In this document: one piece after another, positions 13,401 to 23,316 of the stretch
Position numbering within the stretch: position 1 is the first letter of the stretch
Layout: each line of letters opens with the position of its first letter
From: Edolisoma coerulescens
Lineage: Eukaryota > Chordata > Aves > Passeriformes > Campephagidae
Direction of reading: 5' to 3'
Length of the DNA stretch: 64,000 nt
Assembly (NCBI GenBank): GCA_013397115.1
Contig: VWZW01001228.1
Location: 2,018,425 to 2,082,424, forward strand
Program-made: the position numbers and the translations under genes
The notes under the pieces: generated by a model
Told to the model about the DNA's origin: nothing
What the model saw: only the letters and a program-made list of their open reading frames with translations
Database searches by the model: none

Positions 13401-16400
13401 TCAGCAAAGAACGCCCTCCGTTTGTTATACTCCAGGTCAGTGTATCCCTGGGTTAGAAAATAATTCAGAAAAAAAAAAAAAAGTCTTACATTGTGAGAGA
13501 TCTGTGGGCAGAAGTAGAAATCATCAGAACCACCACTGGATCTGTAGGAAGTACAGGCTCCCCACCCAATCTCCCCTGCCCATTTATTGCTATGTTGTGA
13601 AAAAGACAGACTCGGTGGTATCTGTTCAAAGGGGAAGTTTACCTACTGAATACCAGAGTTTTCTTTCTGCTCCTTCCGTGTTTATTAGAATTTAAACTTC
13701 AAGCAGGCTTTGCCAGCTATTGAATATGCATACAGACATGGAATCACATTCCTTTTAATTTTACATCATTCATAATAGGAATAAAACTGAAATCTGGAAC
13801 TGTGGGCTAATATAACTCATAAAACAGCGTTGATCAGCATCACTGTACAAATATTTATTATTCTAAAATATTCAGAACTTACTGGAACCACTTGGTATAC
13901 TACCAGCCAAATTTGTCCCTTAGGTTTATTCACATAATTTTTAGTGTAGCAATAATACCAGTAACCCTGCAGTTAGTGAGCGTTGTGTGCGTGAATCTGA
14001 GGAAAGGGCTGGATCCTGGGAGCATGTTTATTTTGTCGTGTGTTGTGGATAGTATGTTCATTCAGATGCCACCCTTGCTTGTCAGTGGCTGTAACAAGTC
14101 CATGCAAAACACATGGAAAGCTGTCAGGCCAGACTCACAGAGATGCTGTGACACTTCAGCTTTGTCCCTGCTGTTCCGAGGGCTCTGTACCCACCCTCTG
14201 AGCAGCAGGAGCCTCCCTGGGGGACCTGCAGCCAGGGACAGGGTGGCCCAGACATTGGTGTCACAGTGGCATCAGTTTGATTTTCTTTGGCCAGTGAAGG
14301 GACAGTAAGGAACAAACTGAAAGTGTGGAGATAAACAACCCAAACTTTCTATTTGGTAGGAAATGTATATGCAAAATCTTTCCTGAGCTCCCTGTACATT
14401 AGCTTCTTTTGTGCTTACCCCCAGCCTCTCCATTTCTAGAGCCCTGCTCAGAAGCATGATAAACAAGCCCATGCTCTGCTCTCTCCTGCCACAGACAAGC
14501 AATGTTCAGTGCCTGAGGTAACTTGTTTTCAACTTGTTAGGTATTTCTAAATTGCACTACATTCTGCAATTTAGATTTATCCCCACTCAATTCTTTGGTA
14601 ACTCTGCACCACTGCTGCTTTCTCTCAACCTCTTCGTGCTCACACCTTCTATTTGGCAAAGGATGAGGGGAACTTAGTCCAGTTCAAAGAATTCCCAATG
14701 TATGTTCATTTATCTAACAAGAAACAGCCTAAGAGCTCAGGAAAATTACAAATACTTGGACTGTTTGTATCAGAAAGAAATGAGGAAGAATGAAAGATGT
14801 CCTGGTTATTGAAGATATGAAGCATTATAGCTGAATAAATGATCCTCAAAATAGAAGACAGACTTATAGACTTGGAAAGGTCTATTTCATGTTACACAGG
14901 ACATAGCTCACAACAAAACATGGTGTAGGTTAATGAAAGGGAACTAAATAGAATTCAGACACATAGAGAAGGGAATGACAAAAACTTTCTTGTCGATTCT
15001 GTTGACACACATCTACATCTTCGCTGCATTTCTCAGTGCAAAGTATGTCCTGTTTCTTTCCTTGCCATGCACCCCTTCCATGTGATGCTTGACAGGATGC
15101 AATGCTTCTGTGACCTGCCTTGTCAATTGCCAAACGGCCCTTTGGAGTCCCTTTTGTGTCAGGGCCTGCCTAAATCACACCTCATCTATTCTAAAGCGGG
15201 AATCTTTGATGAGAAACGAGTGTTTGTTTATTTGTTTGCTCCCAGTACTTTGCCTTAATATTATCACTAGAGCAGGACTCTACGGTGCATTTTCCCCCTT
15301 CCCTCTCTTAGAGTTTGTGCTTAGGGCATGGCTAATAGTGCACACACAAAGCTCTTACAGTAAAACCCTTTTTGTGGTCCACTCCTGCAGGGACTCATGC
15401 AGTCCCTAATTCCACTGAAGATGAGCTTTTATCCACCCCTTTGTTTTTGCTCTTCTTTCTTGAGTATTTCTTTACTCCTGAAATTTTCCTTACAACAATG
15501 TCCCTACAGAGAGTTTCTCTTTTAAAGGTGAAATAACAGTAATGTTAAACTTACAGGGTGGCCACGGTCCAAACTGGGATCATATTTAGTGGTCAGATGG
15601 TGGCACTTGTCCAGATCTTGGATTTTCCTGGGGAACCAGGGCACTGGAGAGAAAGCAGAGAGTTAAATGAGAGAGAATCAAATAAATTTTAGAAGACAGA
15701 GAAAAAAGCTGTGCTGAAGTTTGTAAGCTTTCTTTTCATCAATATCTAAGAATATGCATATCTACATGTTACCATAATTGTCATACATGTCAGCAGTTGA
15801 CTTATTTCCTGACCAAATTGGCAGATTGGATGAAAAATTATCTGAAATTAACTTGCTGTGATAATCTCTCAGTTTTAATTAGTAGAAACAATTTTTAAAA
15901 GCAAAATTATTTTTTAGATCAAATGTGTTGTTCTGTTTGACATAGGAAAACAAATTTATTTCTACATTCTGGATTTAGGAATATATCTGAATCTTGTCTA
16001 AAAAGTAGTCTTACATTTTCATACCTTTAAAAGCGAAACAGTATTTTAAAAGGAAAACATGAAATTTCTAAAATTTCTGGAAGTCGAACAGGTGAAGAAG
16101 AATCTTCAAGATTTTTCCTTCTGGCTCATTTTTTTTTCCAGGAACACTATTCTTTAGCTAAATTTCCAAACAGCTTCCTTCTCATGAAGTGGGAAGCTTT
16201 TCCAGTGACTAAAATTAAATTAAAATGATCATACTTTATCTTAAATGCCAGCAGTTATGAGAAATTAATTTAAAAAAATGCTGGAAAAACACAAAGTTGA
16301 TATTGCTTTCCAGGGTCAGACTGGTGCTGTAATCAGACTTTCTGTGGTGTAACTCAGAAAGGTCCATTTGGGGTCACCTTAATCTCATACTGGACAAGAC

Positions 16401-19400
16401 ATCAGACATCTCTGTACTGAATGGTAAATTTAACTTTTGCTGTATTATATTATATCCAAGCTAATCAAGTTTAGAAAAGCACAAATCTAAAAATACCCAC
16501 AGATGCTGGGGAAATTCCAGTTCTTTCATGTATTATGACCAATTCTGTGATACAAAAGGGAGAAATACCAGTCTGAGAGATATCTTATGTGCACCCAGAA
16601 CTTTTTTCTGAGCCTCTGTCTCTGGCTGTAGCAGCGGTTCTGCGTGCAAGGCACCTTTCCTGCCATCTATGGCCATATCCCCTCAAAACCTGTGCCTGAT
16701 CACAGCTTCCCCCGTGTATGTCCTCATACACATCTTGCCTGTTCCCTGCAGAATTGAACATAAACATGCTCTCTTTTAATAGTCCCTGGTTTGTATTGTA
16801 GTTCCGCATCCTGGCACATCTGAAACCTCTCAAATCCCAAGGAAATCCTAAAGAAATGCTTCTCCAGCTCCAAAACCCTCTTTGGCCCCCAGTTTCCCTG
16901 ATAAGAGTGATGCCCTCTTGATATCCCCGCGGTTCCTGAGAACAGCTTGGCGTGGACTACATCTAGTGGTTAGCCTGACAGTGAATTTCAAACAACACCC
17001 AAAGGTGCCCAAACAGGACTGTATCAGTTAGAAGTGCTCTGGGAATGTCTGTCTGGCCTTGTCAAGGGAGGGAAACCCCATGGAAATTCTGTATTCAGAG
17101 AACTCAATCTGTGAGCTGGACCCTCAGCCTTCTCATCTGTTATCCTCAGGATTCTATTAAAGGTCTCTAACAGATGTTCTCACCCATTCCTGCCTGCAAA
17201 CAGGAAAAATACCTGTGTTTGTCTTGAAGCAATCAGTTCTCTGCACAGCTCTCAGCACACAGTCTTCCTGTCATTGAGGAGTTTCTAGTTTCTCCCCAGC
17301 TTTTTGTTTTGCTGCTCTTTCTCGTCTCCCTCTTTGCTGGAACACTTTTCTCACCTCAGTTCCACTGGCTATGATGAAGTGCCTTTCTTTCTGCACCAAT
17401 GGCAATGGAAAGCAGCCATGCAGAGACAAATAATAAATGCACACTCACTGGCTTTCCAGACAAATTAAATTACTATCATGAAGCTGAAGCTAAAACTAAA
17501 AAAGTTACTCTGAAAGAACAGCACTAACAGATGCATACATTTCTTACCTTTGTCTTCTCTGCTGGTTTTCACATCCTTTGCTACTCTCTTTAAGGAGGTG
17601 ATAAGGATACCAACATCAGCACTGTGAACTTCACATTCAACAAAAATATCGAGATCATCAGCAGAGTTCTTGGGCTTTTTGGTTCGACGGGTTTCAAAGT
17701 GATAGATTTGAGTTTCAAACATCTGCAAGAGCCAAGTGTTCATATGATGAAGCTTCTCCAAAGACTGAAAGTCCAGGTAAGTCTAGATACACTTCTACAA
17801 TGTCTTTAAAAGGTAACTAAAAGAGGTATTAACTAGAAGTGTGTGTTAAGCAATGAAGTCCAATAATGTCTGGTTTAGAAAGAGCTAAAATACAGACAGA
17901 GCTAAAGATTAAACACTGTAGAATTGGGTAGAGAAAGAAGGAGATGAAAGATGAGATACTGTTGACTGTAGAATTTCATCTGTGCAGAAAGAGCAAATGA
18001 GTGGCTGGGTAACTTAAAACCCTGCCAGAATGAAAGCAGATCTATTGATGTATAATAGCACCATAATCATTAAATAATTGCAAAAAATAAGTAACAAGTA
18101 TAATACTATTCTTTAGAGTTATTCATTTTCCCAAATGAGAGTGAGCACCTGGCTGGGGTACTTCAAGTGCCCAGACTACATAATGCCTGTGTGGTTCACA
18201 GCTCTTATAGTCTTTGTATCTTCTGCCAAATATGCGGAGAAAATTCACTGGCTTCTAACATCCCCACAGTCTGAGTGCTTGAAATGCCGGCCACCACAAC
18301 AGCTAGAAAGAAACAACAGATTGGTATCTGCTCTAAACAGCCCTTGCCTAAAACGTTTATTCTTCTAAGAGACTGTGCCCAGATGCTCCCTCCCCCCAGA
18401 GCACTCTCCCTCTTTGCCATGAGACCAGACCACCTCTCTGAGCAGCTGGAGCAAAACCAGGACAGTGAGAAAGGGGGAAGGCAGCACGAGATGTAAGTCA
18501 GGCAGGGAGCAGGAGAAGGCTGAGAGAGGGAGAGATGCAGACTGGGAGACACAAAGGCAGTAGGGACAGAAGAGAGGGCTCAGCAAAGGAAGGGAACGTT
18601 GAGGTCTGTACCTCAAAGACTTTGGCTGCCTTAGAGAGCTCAATCTTCCTCACACTGCAGAGGGTAAGGGTCAGGATGAGAGAACCTCTGTCATCCTCCC
18701 TCTTGGAGTCCAGGCTGCCTTGGCTGTTCAATGACTCTATGCCACACATCTCCTTCTCCTTGTTGGCCTCTTCTTTTGGGCCTGAGATCCCCACCAAATC
18801 AGTCTTCATTGGGAGATAGGGAAGTGGATTGCAATAGCCAGATGTTGAGTGGAAACTGCCTGAGGGAGCAACGGCCAGGGGAATTGGTGGGACTGGAGAT
18901 GCAGCGTGTCTGTGTGGGTGGTGAGCTCGGAGCTGCCAGAAGCAGGGAGAAAAGCTGGTTGCTGTGTGTTAGGCGTGGGGACATTTATGTTGGCCATGCC
19001 AGACACATCAAGGGAAGCCGCCTGTACAGGATGTGCGCAAGAGCCAAAGAGGGCCCTCATCCCCTTGGTGACTTCAAAGTGTTGTCCTTCTGCTCCGTTT
19101 GAAGGTGTCTGCAAGCTGTTCAGCCCTGCATGGGGATTCCTTTGTGGAGAGGCAATCAATTAGCCTGAGCTCCATCTACATCTCCCAGGCTGGACTGACC
19201 TGCACGGTGTCTGAGACTGTCCTGCCTCCCCACTCTCTCTTACCTCACTGGGGCCCTCTCAGTATTGTCCATATCCCCAGTGAACCAATGGGGTCTTCTC
19301 CCAAATCACAGTCCAATCCAAGTGTTGTCTCTCCCCTGCACAGACACAATGCTGGGAGTGCCAGAGAGACCTCAGCCAGAGTCAGAATTCATTGCCTACT

Positions 19401-21387
19401 TCTGAGCTTTTCCTGCTCACAGGACTTGAACTTGTTTTACCCTACCCCTCCAAGAGATGAGTGCTGCCTCCAGGCTACATTCCTCCATTGGAACTTGTTT
19501 CTGTCATGATTGTATCTCCAGTGAAACAGGCTCTCAAAAAAACCAGGGTCACATCTTTCTCATGGGTGGCAGGACAAGCTCCAGGGGAATTCAGCCCTGC
19601 TCCTGACCAGGTGGGCACATCTTCCCGTCCCTTCCCATTCACTTGACATCAAAAAACTGGGTTTTGGATATGAGCATCTGCATCTTCATACCCCAAGTTA
19701 CAGTGGGCCAGACCCCCTGTGAAGGTCATCCTGCAGGTCCAGAGATAAGACCACCCCTCTGGCCTCCCTTTGCAGATGGAGCCATTTTTTCATGTGCCCC
19801 TTAGCTTACCCTGGCTCAGTCACACCCACAAGTGCTATAGAGCTCTTGCCTTTTCCCCGGCCAGGGAAGATAAACAGAATTTTGTTCTCTAGGGATCATA
19901 ACAGCACCATGTTTTCCCTTGGGCCAAGACAGAGCACTGGGAAGGTCTTGATTTCCTCATCTATTTCCCTGCTGACAGGCAAACTCAAGGTGAATTTCAC
20001 AGCACCATGACCAGGAAGGAGGCCTCAGCATCCTGAGGGAAATTAGCTCCTCCAGACCTCAGGCACAGTGGGCTTTGCAGGGTGTGGTGAGGGCCAGCCT
20101 GGGAAGAGGGGTCTCCCAGCCATGCCCAGCCTGGGCCCAGGGCCCATGGGACAGGCCACAGTCTGCCATGCAGAACCTGTCCCTGTTGCCCACTGCAGCA
20201 CCCTCCAGGCCTGGCTTGTGTCCCAGGTGACTCCAGGAGGGCAAGGGGGCATCTCAGAGGTGATTGAATGGCAGCTGCAACTGAATTAGATGGGTGGAGA
20301 AGTGGGCTTTAAAGGGGGAAAAAGGCTCTTTCTACCCCCACATTCCCCCAGCAGTGGTGGCAAGGCTGGGTGCAGGAGAAGAAGGCCATGTCTGATCACC
20401 ACAAACAACCTGCCCTTTTTTAATCTGCTACCATTGCAGATATCTTCACCCTGAACAAGCAGAATGCCACTCATTTGATATGGATGCAGCATTAATATTT
20501 TTAGTTTATTTAGGTTAATTTAGATGGTTACATCTGAACATCAAAATTTCTTCTCTGACAGCTGCTGGCATGGTTTGAAGCAGCAGAGGGAGGTTTAAAA
20601 AGAATGCACTCCAATCCTTAATCCCTTTTTCAATAATTTCTGTATTCTTTGGGGAATAAAATGTCCCTTCTCCAAGGCTGCTGTCAGATCTAGGCATCTT
20701 AAGACACCCAGAGGAGTCCACCAGTGCCAACAAGCCCTCCCTCCATCACAATCATATACTGGGACCAAGGTCACTGTAAAGGAAAGGGCCTCATGAAAGG
20801 GCTTCTTTGATCCCCTGAAACTGAGCTGGAGGTGGGGACACCAAGAAATGTGGTTGTAGTGGGATAGAAGAGAGGAAGGTTACTCAAAAGAGTAGCTTGG
20901 GATAGGTTAGTCAGAGTAGCACTCAAAGATTTACGGAGTATGCAAATGTAAAGAAAGATGGGCTTTGTTGTGCATTTCTAAGATGGTTTTTTTGTTCATA
21001 TCAGTCTCATAATCTTGGCTGGATGAGTGACAGTCAACCAGTGCAAGAGAGCCTTTTTTGTGTGTTGGGGAACACCTCAGATGGACATTCCCTCCTACCT
21101 GGGTTTTCAGTTCTGGTTGACTTGTGTGGTTACCATACAAGGAGGAATTACCCTGGTCAGATAAAGCAAAAAGCATTTTCCTACACAGCTGTAGTTTTCT
21201 TTAAGCATGGAAATAAGAAGTCACCCATTAAGGAGTACTATTTAAAATGTGATTTATTTGTAGTATTTAAAGTGCTTATGTACCAGCTAATTTGTTCTGC
21301 AAGAAAATCTACTTTCCATATATTTCCCCTGCTTTTAAACTGCTGAACATTTACCTTTTTCTCATCTCTATCTTGCTGAGAAGCCAT
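1..21387 (-). CDS. TH2: Tyrosine hydroxylase 2 (TH2), 5' part of gene; 3' exons beyond left edge
   Basis: This is an aromatic amino acid hydroxylase of the tyrosine hydroxylase type. The family hydroxylates tyrosine to L-DOPA with tetrahydrobiopterin, O2 and non-haem Fe(II), in the cytosol of catecholaminergic cells. Visible exons (minus strand, 5' to 3'): 21387-21355 (proposed), 18803-18612, 17722-17548, 15643-15555, 13447-13380, 12181-12131, 8576-8431, 4005-3870, 3237-3168 and 1473-1417. Together they give 1017 bases, or 339 codons in one open frame, with GT-AG at every junction. TH-specific matches include PWFPRKIQDLDKCHH, GFQLRP, QCTQYIRH, SSPMHSPEP and DCCHELLGHVPMLAD. The HELLGH iron-binding pair is present. 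The Glu-ligand exon and the C-terminal tetramerisation region are outside the window. Calling it TH2 rather than TH1 rests on adjacency to PAH and on the divergent regulatory domain, because TH1 normally lies beside INS/IGF2. The intact frame and splice sites argue against a pseudogene. Confidence 0.9.
1417..1473 (-). CDS. TH2: TH2 exon 10: last exon inside the window
   Basis: This exon is 57 bases, the same length as PAH exon 9. It reads DIGLASLGSSEEEIEKLAT, against DIGLASLGASDEEIEKLST in human TH1. The donor is GTGAGT in phase 0. The following exon, with the Glu iron ligand, is not found between 1 and 1416 and must lie to the left. Confidence 0.95.
1474..3167 (-). other. TH2 intron 9
   Basis: About 1.7 kb of non-coding sequence between well-supported exons. 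No repeat family or other gene recognised. Confidence 0.8.
3168..3237 (-). CDS. TH2: TH2 exon 9: iron-ligand exon
   Basis: This exon is 70 bases, the same length as PAH exon 8. It reads DCCHELLGHVPMLADKEFAQ then FSQ. HELLGH supplies the two histidine ligands of the catalytic iron, His301 and His306 in my provisional numbering. The DCC spelling is the TH form; PAH has DIC. Confidence 0.97.
3238..3869 (-). other. TH2 intron 8
   Basis: A short intron of 632 bases. The open frames seen here are chance extensions of the neighbouring exons. Confidence 0.85.
3870..4005 (-). CDS. TH2: TH2 exon 8: pterin-binding part of catalytic domain
   Basis: This exon is 136 bases, the same length as PAH exon 7. 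It reads EKTGFQLRPAAGLLSARDFL, then ASLAFRVFQCTQYIRHFSSP and MHSPEP. It is nearly identical to TH1, with Ala for Val in RPVAG and Phe for Ala in RHASS. The GLLSARDFL segment corresponds to the tetrahydrobiopterin-contacting region of the family. Confidence 0.97.
4006..8430 (-). other. TH2 intron 7
   Basis: A 4.4 kb intron. It holds T-rich runs near 4381-4407 and 4877-4890, an A-rich stretch near 5017-5090, a short CT run at 6228-6246 and a CR1 fragment at 6268-6438. Nothing else recognised. Confidence 0.8.
6268..6438 (+). mobile_element. CR1 LINE fragment (CR1-Y-like)
   Basis: The plus strand carries the 3' part of a CR1 element in sense orientation: GCATTTCTTTACTGAGAAGG, GGTGGTCAAACACTGGAATA, GGACAATGCCCTTAACAACA and CTTTAACTTTTGGTCAG. 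This wording matches what I know of the CR1-Y group of birds. The element is truncated at both ends and lacks the usual terminal CCTTCCAAC block. It is antisense to TH2. Confidence 0.75.
8431..8576 (-). CDS. TH2: TH2 exon 7: catalytic domain
   Basis: This exon is 146 bases. It reads REVYRKLRSLYPTHACTQYL, then DAFQQLEKHCSYREDNIPQL and QDVSRFLQ, plus one base. The THAC and YREDNIPQL motifs are standard for aromatic amino acid hydroxylases. The donor is GTCAGT, slightly weaker than its neighbours. Confidence 0.96.
8577..12130 (-). other. TH2 intron 6
   Basis: A 3.55 kb intron specific to TH-type genes, since PAH has none here. It contains a short (ATT)n run at 9461-9481, a near-repeat of CCTCTAAGTA around 9970-9990 and a 14-base T run at 11477-11490. 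No other feature recognised. Confidence 0.8.
12131..12181 (-). CDS. TH2: TH2 exon 6: short TH-type exon
   Basis: This exon is 51 bases and reads (A)GDPLPHIEYTAQETAT plus two bases of the Trp codon. The acceptor is ...TTACAG and the donor GTGAGT. An intron after ATW also occurs in TH1 but not in PAH, and 51 plus the next 146 bases equals the 197 bases of PAH exon 6. Confidence 0.9.
12182..13379 (-). other. TH2 intron 5
   Basis: About 1.2 kb, AT-rich toward 12900-13030. No repeat or gene recognised. Confidence 0.8.
13380..13447 (-). CDS. TH2: TH2 exon 5: catalytic domain
   Basis: This exon is 68 bases, the same length as PAH exon 5. It reads GYTDLEYNKRRAFFADLAFN, then YR plus two bases (GC) of a split codon before GTAAGT. 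Joined to the next exon the split codon becomes GCA (Ala), where this family normally has His. Confidence 0.94.
13448..15554 (-). other. TH2 intron 4
   Basis: About 2.1 kb with an A run at 13469-13482. The open frame at 13892-14308 on the plus strand has no recognisable domain and I treat it as chance. Confidence 0.8.
15555..15643 (-). CDS. TH2: TH2 exon 4: start of catalytic domain
   Basis: This exon is 89 bases, the same length as PAH exon 4. It completes the split Val codon and reads PWFPRKIQDLDKCHH followed by TTKYDPSLDRGHP. The PWFPR...DLDKC signature separates TH from PAH (ELDRF) and from tryptophan hydroxylase. The donor is GTAAGT in phase 0. Confidence 0.96.
15644..17547 (-). other. 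TH2 intron 3
   Basis: About 1.9 kb. The part from 15700 to 16560 is notably AT-rich. Nothing recognised. Confidence 0.8.
17548..17722 (-). CDS. TH2: TH2 exon 3: regulatory domain
   Basis: This exon is 175 bases. It opens MFETQIYHFETR, comparable with TFEAKIHHLETR of human TH1, continues through DLDIFVECEV and ends TSREDK plus one base of the next Val codon. The acceptor is ...TTGCAG and the donor GTAAGA. It completes the ACT-like regulatory fold. Confidence 0.93.
17723..18611 (-). other. TH2 intron 2
   Basis: 889 bases of non-coding sequence with no repeat recognised. Confidence 0.8.
18612..18803 (-). CDS. TH2: TH2 exon 2: N-terminal regulatory exon
   Basis: This exon is 192 bases, phase 0 to phase 0, 64 codons. 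It ends ...SKAAKVFE before a donor GTACAG, matching the KVFE exon end of TH1. The start of the ACT-like regulatory domain is seen as SLILTLTLCSVRKIELSKAA. Upstream, the block KEEANKEKE aligns with IEDARKERE of TH1. The RRQS serine site that should precede it is replaced by ISGP. The acceptor after the pyrimidine-rich stretch near 18810-18830 is inferred; the 3' end is firm. Confidence 0.8.
18804..21354 (-). other. TH2 intron 1 or upstream region
   Basis: About 2.55 kb. It is an intron if the proposed exon at 21355-21387 is right, otherwise 5' flank. Several overlapping open frames lie at 18800-19500, but none matches a known domain. No repeat recognised. Confidence 0.6.
21355..21387 (-). CDS. 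TH2: TH2 exon 1 (proposed)
   Basis: On the minus strand an ATG in strong context (A at -3, G at +4) opens MASQQDRDEKK and runs straight into a donor GTAAAT, ending in phase 0. The next TH exon starts in phase 0 if its acceptor is at 18804/18805, so the two join in frame. TH1 also has a short separate first exon before the block that aligns here. I do not recognise the peptide itself, so the call rests on start context, donor and phase. The alternative is a start at the ATG at 18809, inside the sequence I treat as intron. Confidence 0.4.
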
Positions 21388-21417
21388 GCTATGCTGCTTT
21401 GGCTGGAGCTACTGCTC

Positions 21418-21424
21418 ATTTAAA
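21418..21424 (-). promoter_or_regulatory. TATA-like element upstream of proposed TH2 exon 1
   Basis: The minus strand reads TTTAAAT about 31-37 bases before the proposed TH2 ATG. If it is used as a TATA box, the leader would be almost absent, so a more distant start site is equally possible. Weak evidence. Confidence 0.2.
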
Positions 21425-22229
21425 CCTGCATTAAGGGCCAGAGAATCAGACATGTGGCATCAATATTCTCTAACTATTCCACTTGCACATAAAAGAAAAT
21501 CATGAATCCTGGGTTCTCAATATCACTATAGAACTAATTCTGCTGTCATTCATAGCAACAACTGGAAGCAGAGGAGCTTGGAAAGCTGTCTGAGGATTAG
21601 TTTGAAAGATTTTACCCTTGGGACAAAATTGTCTCTTTGTAGCATACAGTTACCTTACAGGTCTTACTATATTAAGAGAGAAAAAGATGGGCTACTTTCA
21701 CACTGAAAATACATGTCAAGTGGGATTGAAAGATCTAGAGGGACATTGTGGTGAGAAAAAAAGGAATAAAAAAGATACAGAGATAAAAAAGGTTACTTCA
21801 AAGCATCAAAATGGTACCATTTTTCTTAAGTATATGTGTATTGAAAAGAGTTCCAGCTGGTATCCTTAGATTAATGTTATTAGCCATCATATATGTAATG
21901 AAAACATCTGTACTTTCTGTCTTCCTAAAAGATGATGCTTACATTAAAGCAGTATTGATTTTCAAACTATAAATACAAAATTAGTACTACAGCAGGCATG
22001 AGACTCATGGACTTTCAAATCCATCTCCATCTTTGAATCTCCTAACAGAAACGTGACCCCTGAGTCATGTCAGTGTGATGATGCAAAATTGTTTCAAGCT
22101 GGAAATACTGTTCAGCTTTGCTTTGCTCCATTCTGCTCCAATGTTCAAGCGCTGATCTCCCTCCTCCAACCAGGAGGTATTATACAATGTGGACCAGTCC
22201 AAGAGGGCATTTTGCTGATTTGAGTGAAA

Positions 22230-22235
22230 TTTATT
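22230..22235 (-). terminator. Candidate PAH polyadenylation signal AATAAA
   Basis: This is the first canonical AATAAA on the minus strand after the PAH stop codon, about 1.04 kb downstream. That gives a 3' UTR of roughly 1.06 kb. A weaker GATAAA near 22530 is an alternative. Confidence 0.35.
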
Positions 22236-23272
22236 GGATAAACACAGAAGCAGCTTCCTGAACAGCAAAACTCTTCTCTCTCCATGCTCAGCCATTGAGT
22301 TAAGCTGGAATCAACTTTGTTTCCATTTGCTGACTCAGTTGAGATATACTCCAGGAAAAATAAAACTGCTTTCACCAAAAAAAAAAAAGGGAGATTAAAG
22401 TTCAAGGGGGCAGTGGAGATTCAAAAAGGTGTCGTCACTTAGGATCTGTCTTGAAAGATAACATGTTTGGGTTTGAATGCAGTTAGACTGGGACACAGCT
22501 GACCCAGGTCTTCCATGGCTTTGGAATGTGGCTTTTATCTAGCTACAGACAGAGTGAGTTAGTGGTTGGAAGGCTCTGATGTCTTCAGCTGCATTGTAAC
22601 AAGCACTTCCTCTCCATTTCCAAGGTGCTGGTATCCACCTTCTAGGTTGTGAGACCAGCAAGTTAGGAGACACCTCGCAGCAGTGTTGAATAAGGCACTC
22701 TCAGGGAAGGACACACACACAAAAAAGTAGCCTTCACACATCAGCCTTCCACAGTGAGTAGCTGAGTATGTCTGTTAAGAGAAATCTCCCCTTCTACCCT
22801 GAAATATCTCCCTCTATACCCTGAAAAGTGTAGAGTTTCTGACTCCGTGGGAACCTTGGACAACTGGGAGGGACTGAGGGGAGAGTGGCTGTGAGAGAAG
22901 GCAAAGTGGATTACTCTGTTCGTCACTGACATCTGGTCCCTGGTCCCAGACCTCACAGGTGCAGCAGATTATTGCTCTGCATGGTGAAGATCTCCTTCTG
23001 CTCACCTTTGGCCCAAAACATACACAAATTTCCCCCAGATTCCCAGAAATAAGGTAATTTTTATACATTAGTGAGAAAAAAATGGATTAGTGTCTGAAGG
23101 CCAGAAGAGTTGAGGGTCACCTGCAGATGTCTGTTTCTCTGCTAATCTCTAATAATTAAGATATATAATATAAGCATTACTGCAGTACACTGGAAGATAA
23201 TAGATTGAGGCTAGACAAGGACTGGCACTCGCACATGACAGCTTCTAGTCACTAGCAATTTACAGCAAATCT

Positions 23273-23316
23273 TCATTTTATCTTCTGGAGGGCATTGCAA
23301 AGGATCCCAATCTCAC
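23273..23316 (-). CDS. PAH: PAH exon 13: C-terminus and stop
   Basis: 44 coding bases: SEIGILCNALQKIK then TGA (23275-23273). It matches the human C-terminus SEIGILCSALQKIK, the tetramerisation helix. The acceptor is ...TTTGCAG. Confidence 0.97.

Larger units (their letters stand above)
21388..23272 (-). other. PAH-TH2 intergenic interval with PAH 3' UTR
   Basis: This 1.9 kb stretch separates the PAH stop codon from the proposed TH2 start. The PAH 3' UTR probably occupies the right-hand half, ending shortly after a polyadenylation signal at 22230-22235. There is an A run at about 22377-22388. No other gene recognised. Confidence 0.7.

Noticed and set aside
13892..14308. 138-codon plus-strand frame in TH2 intron 4
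   Set aside because: Antisense to TH2, no recognised domain, and length within chance expectation for a window of this size.
18498..18809. TH2 translation starting at the ATG at 18809 and reading past KVFE
   Set aside because: The part after KVFE is intron (GT donor at 18610-18611). The ATG has weak context and lies just upstream of a plausible acceptor, so it is kept only as an alternative start.
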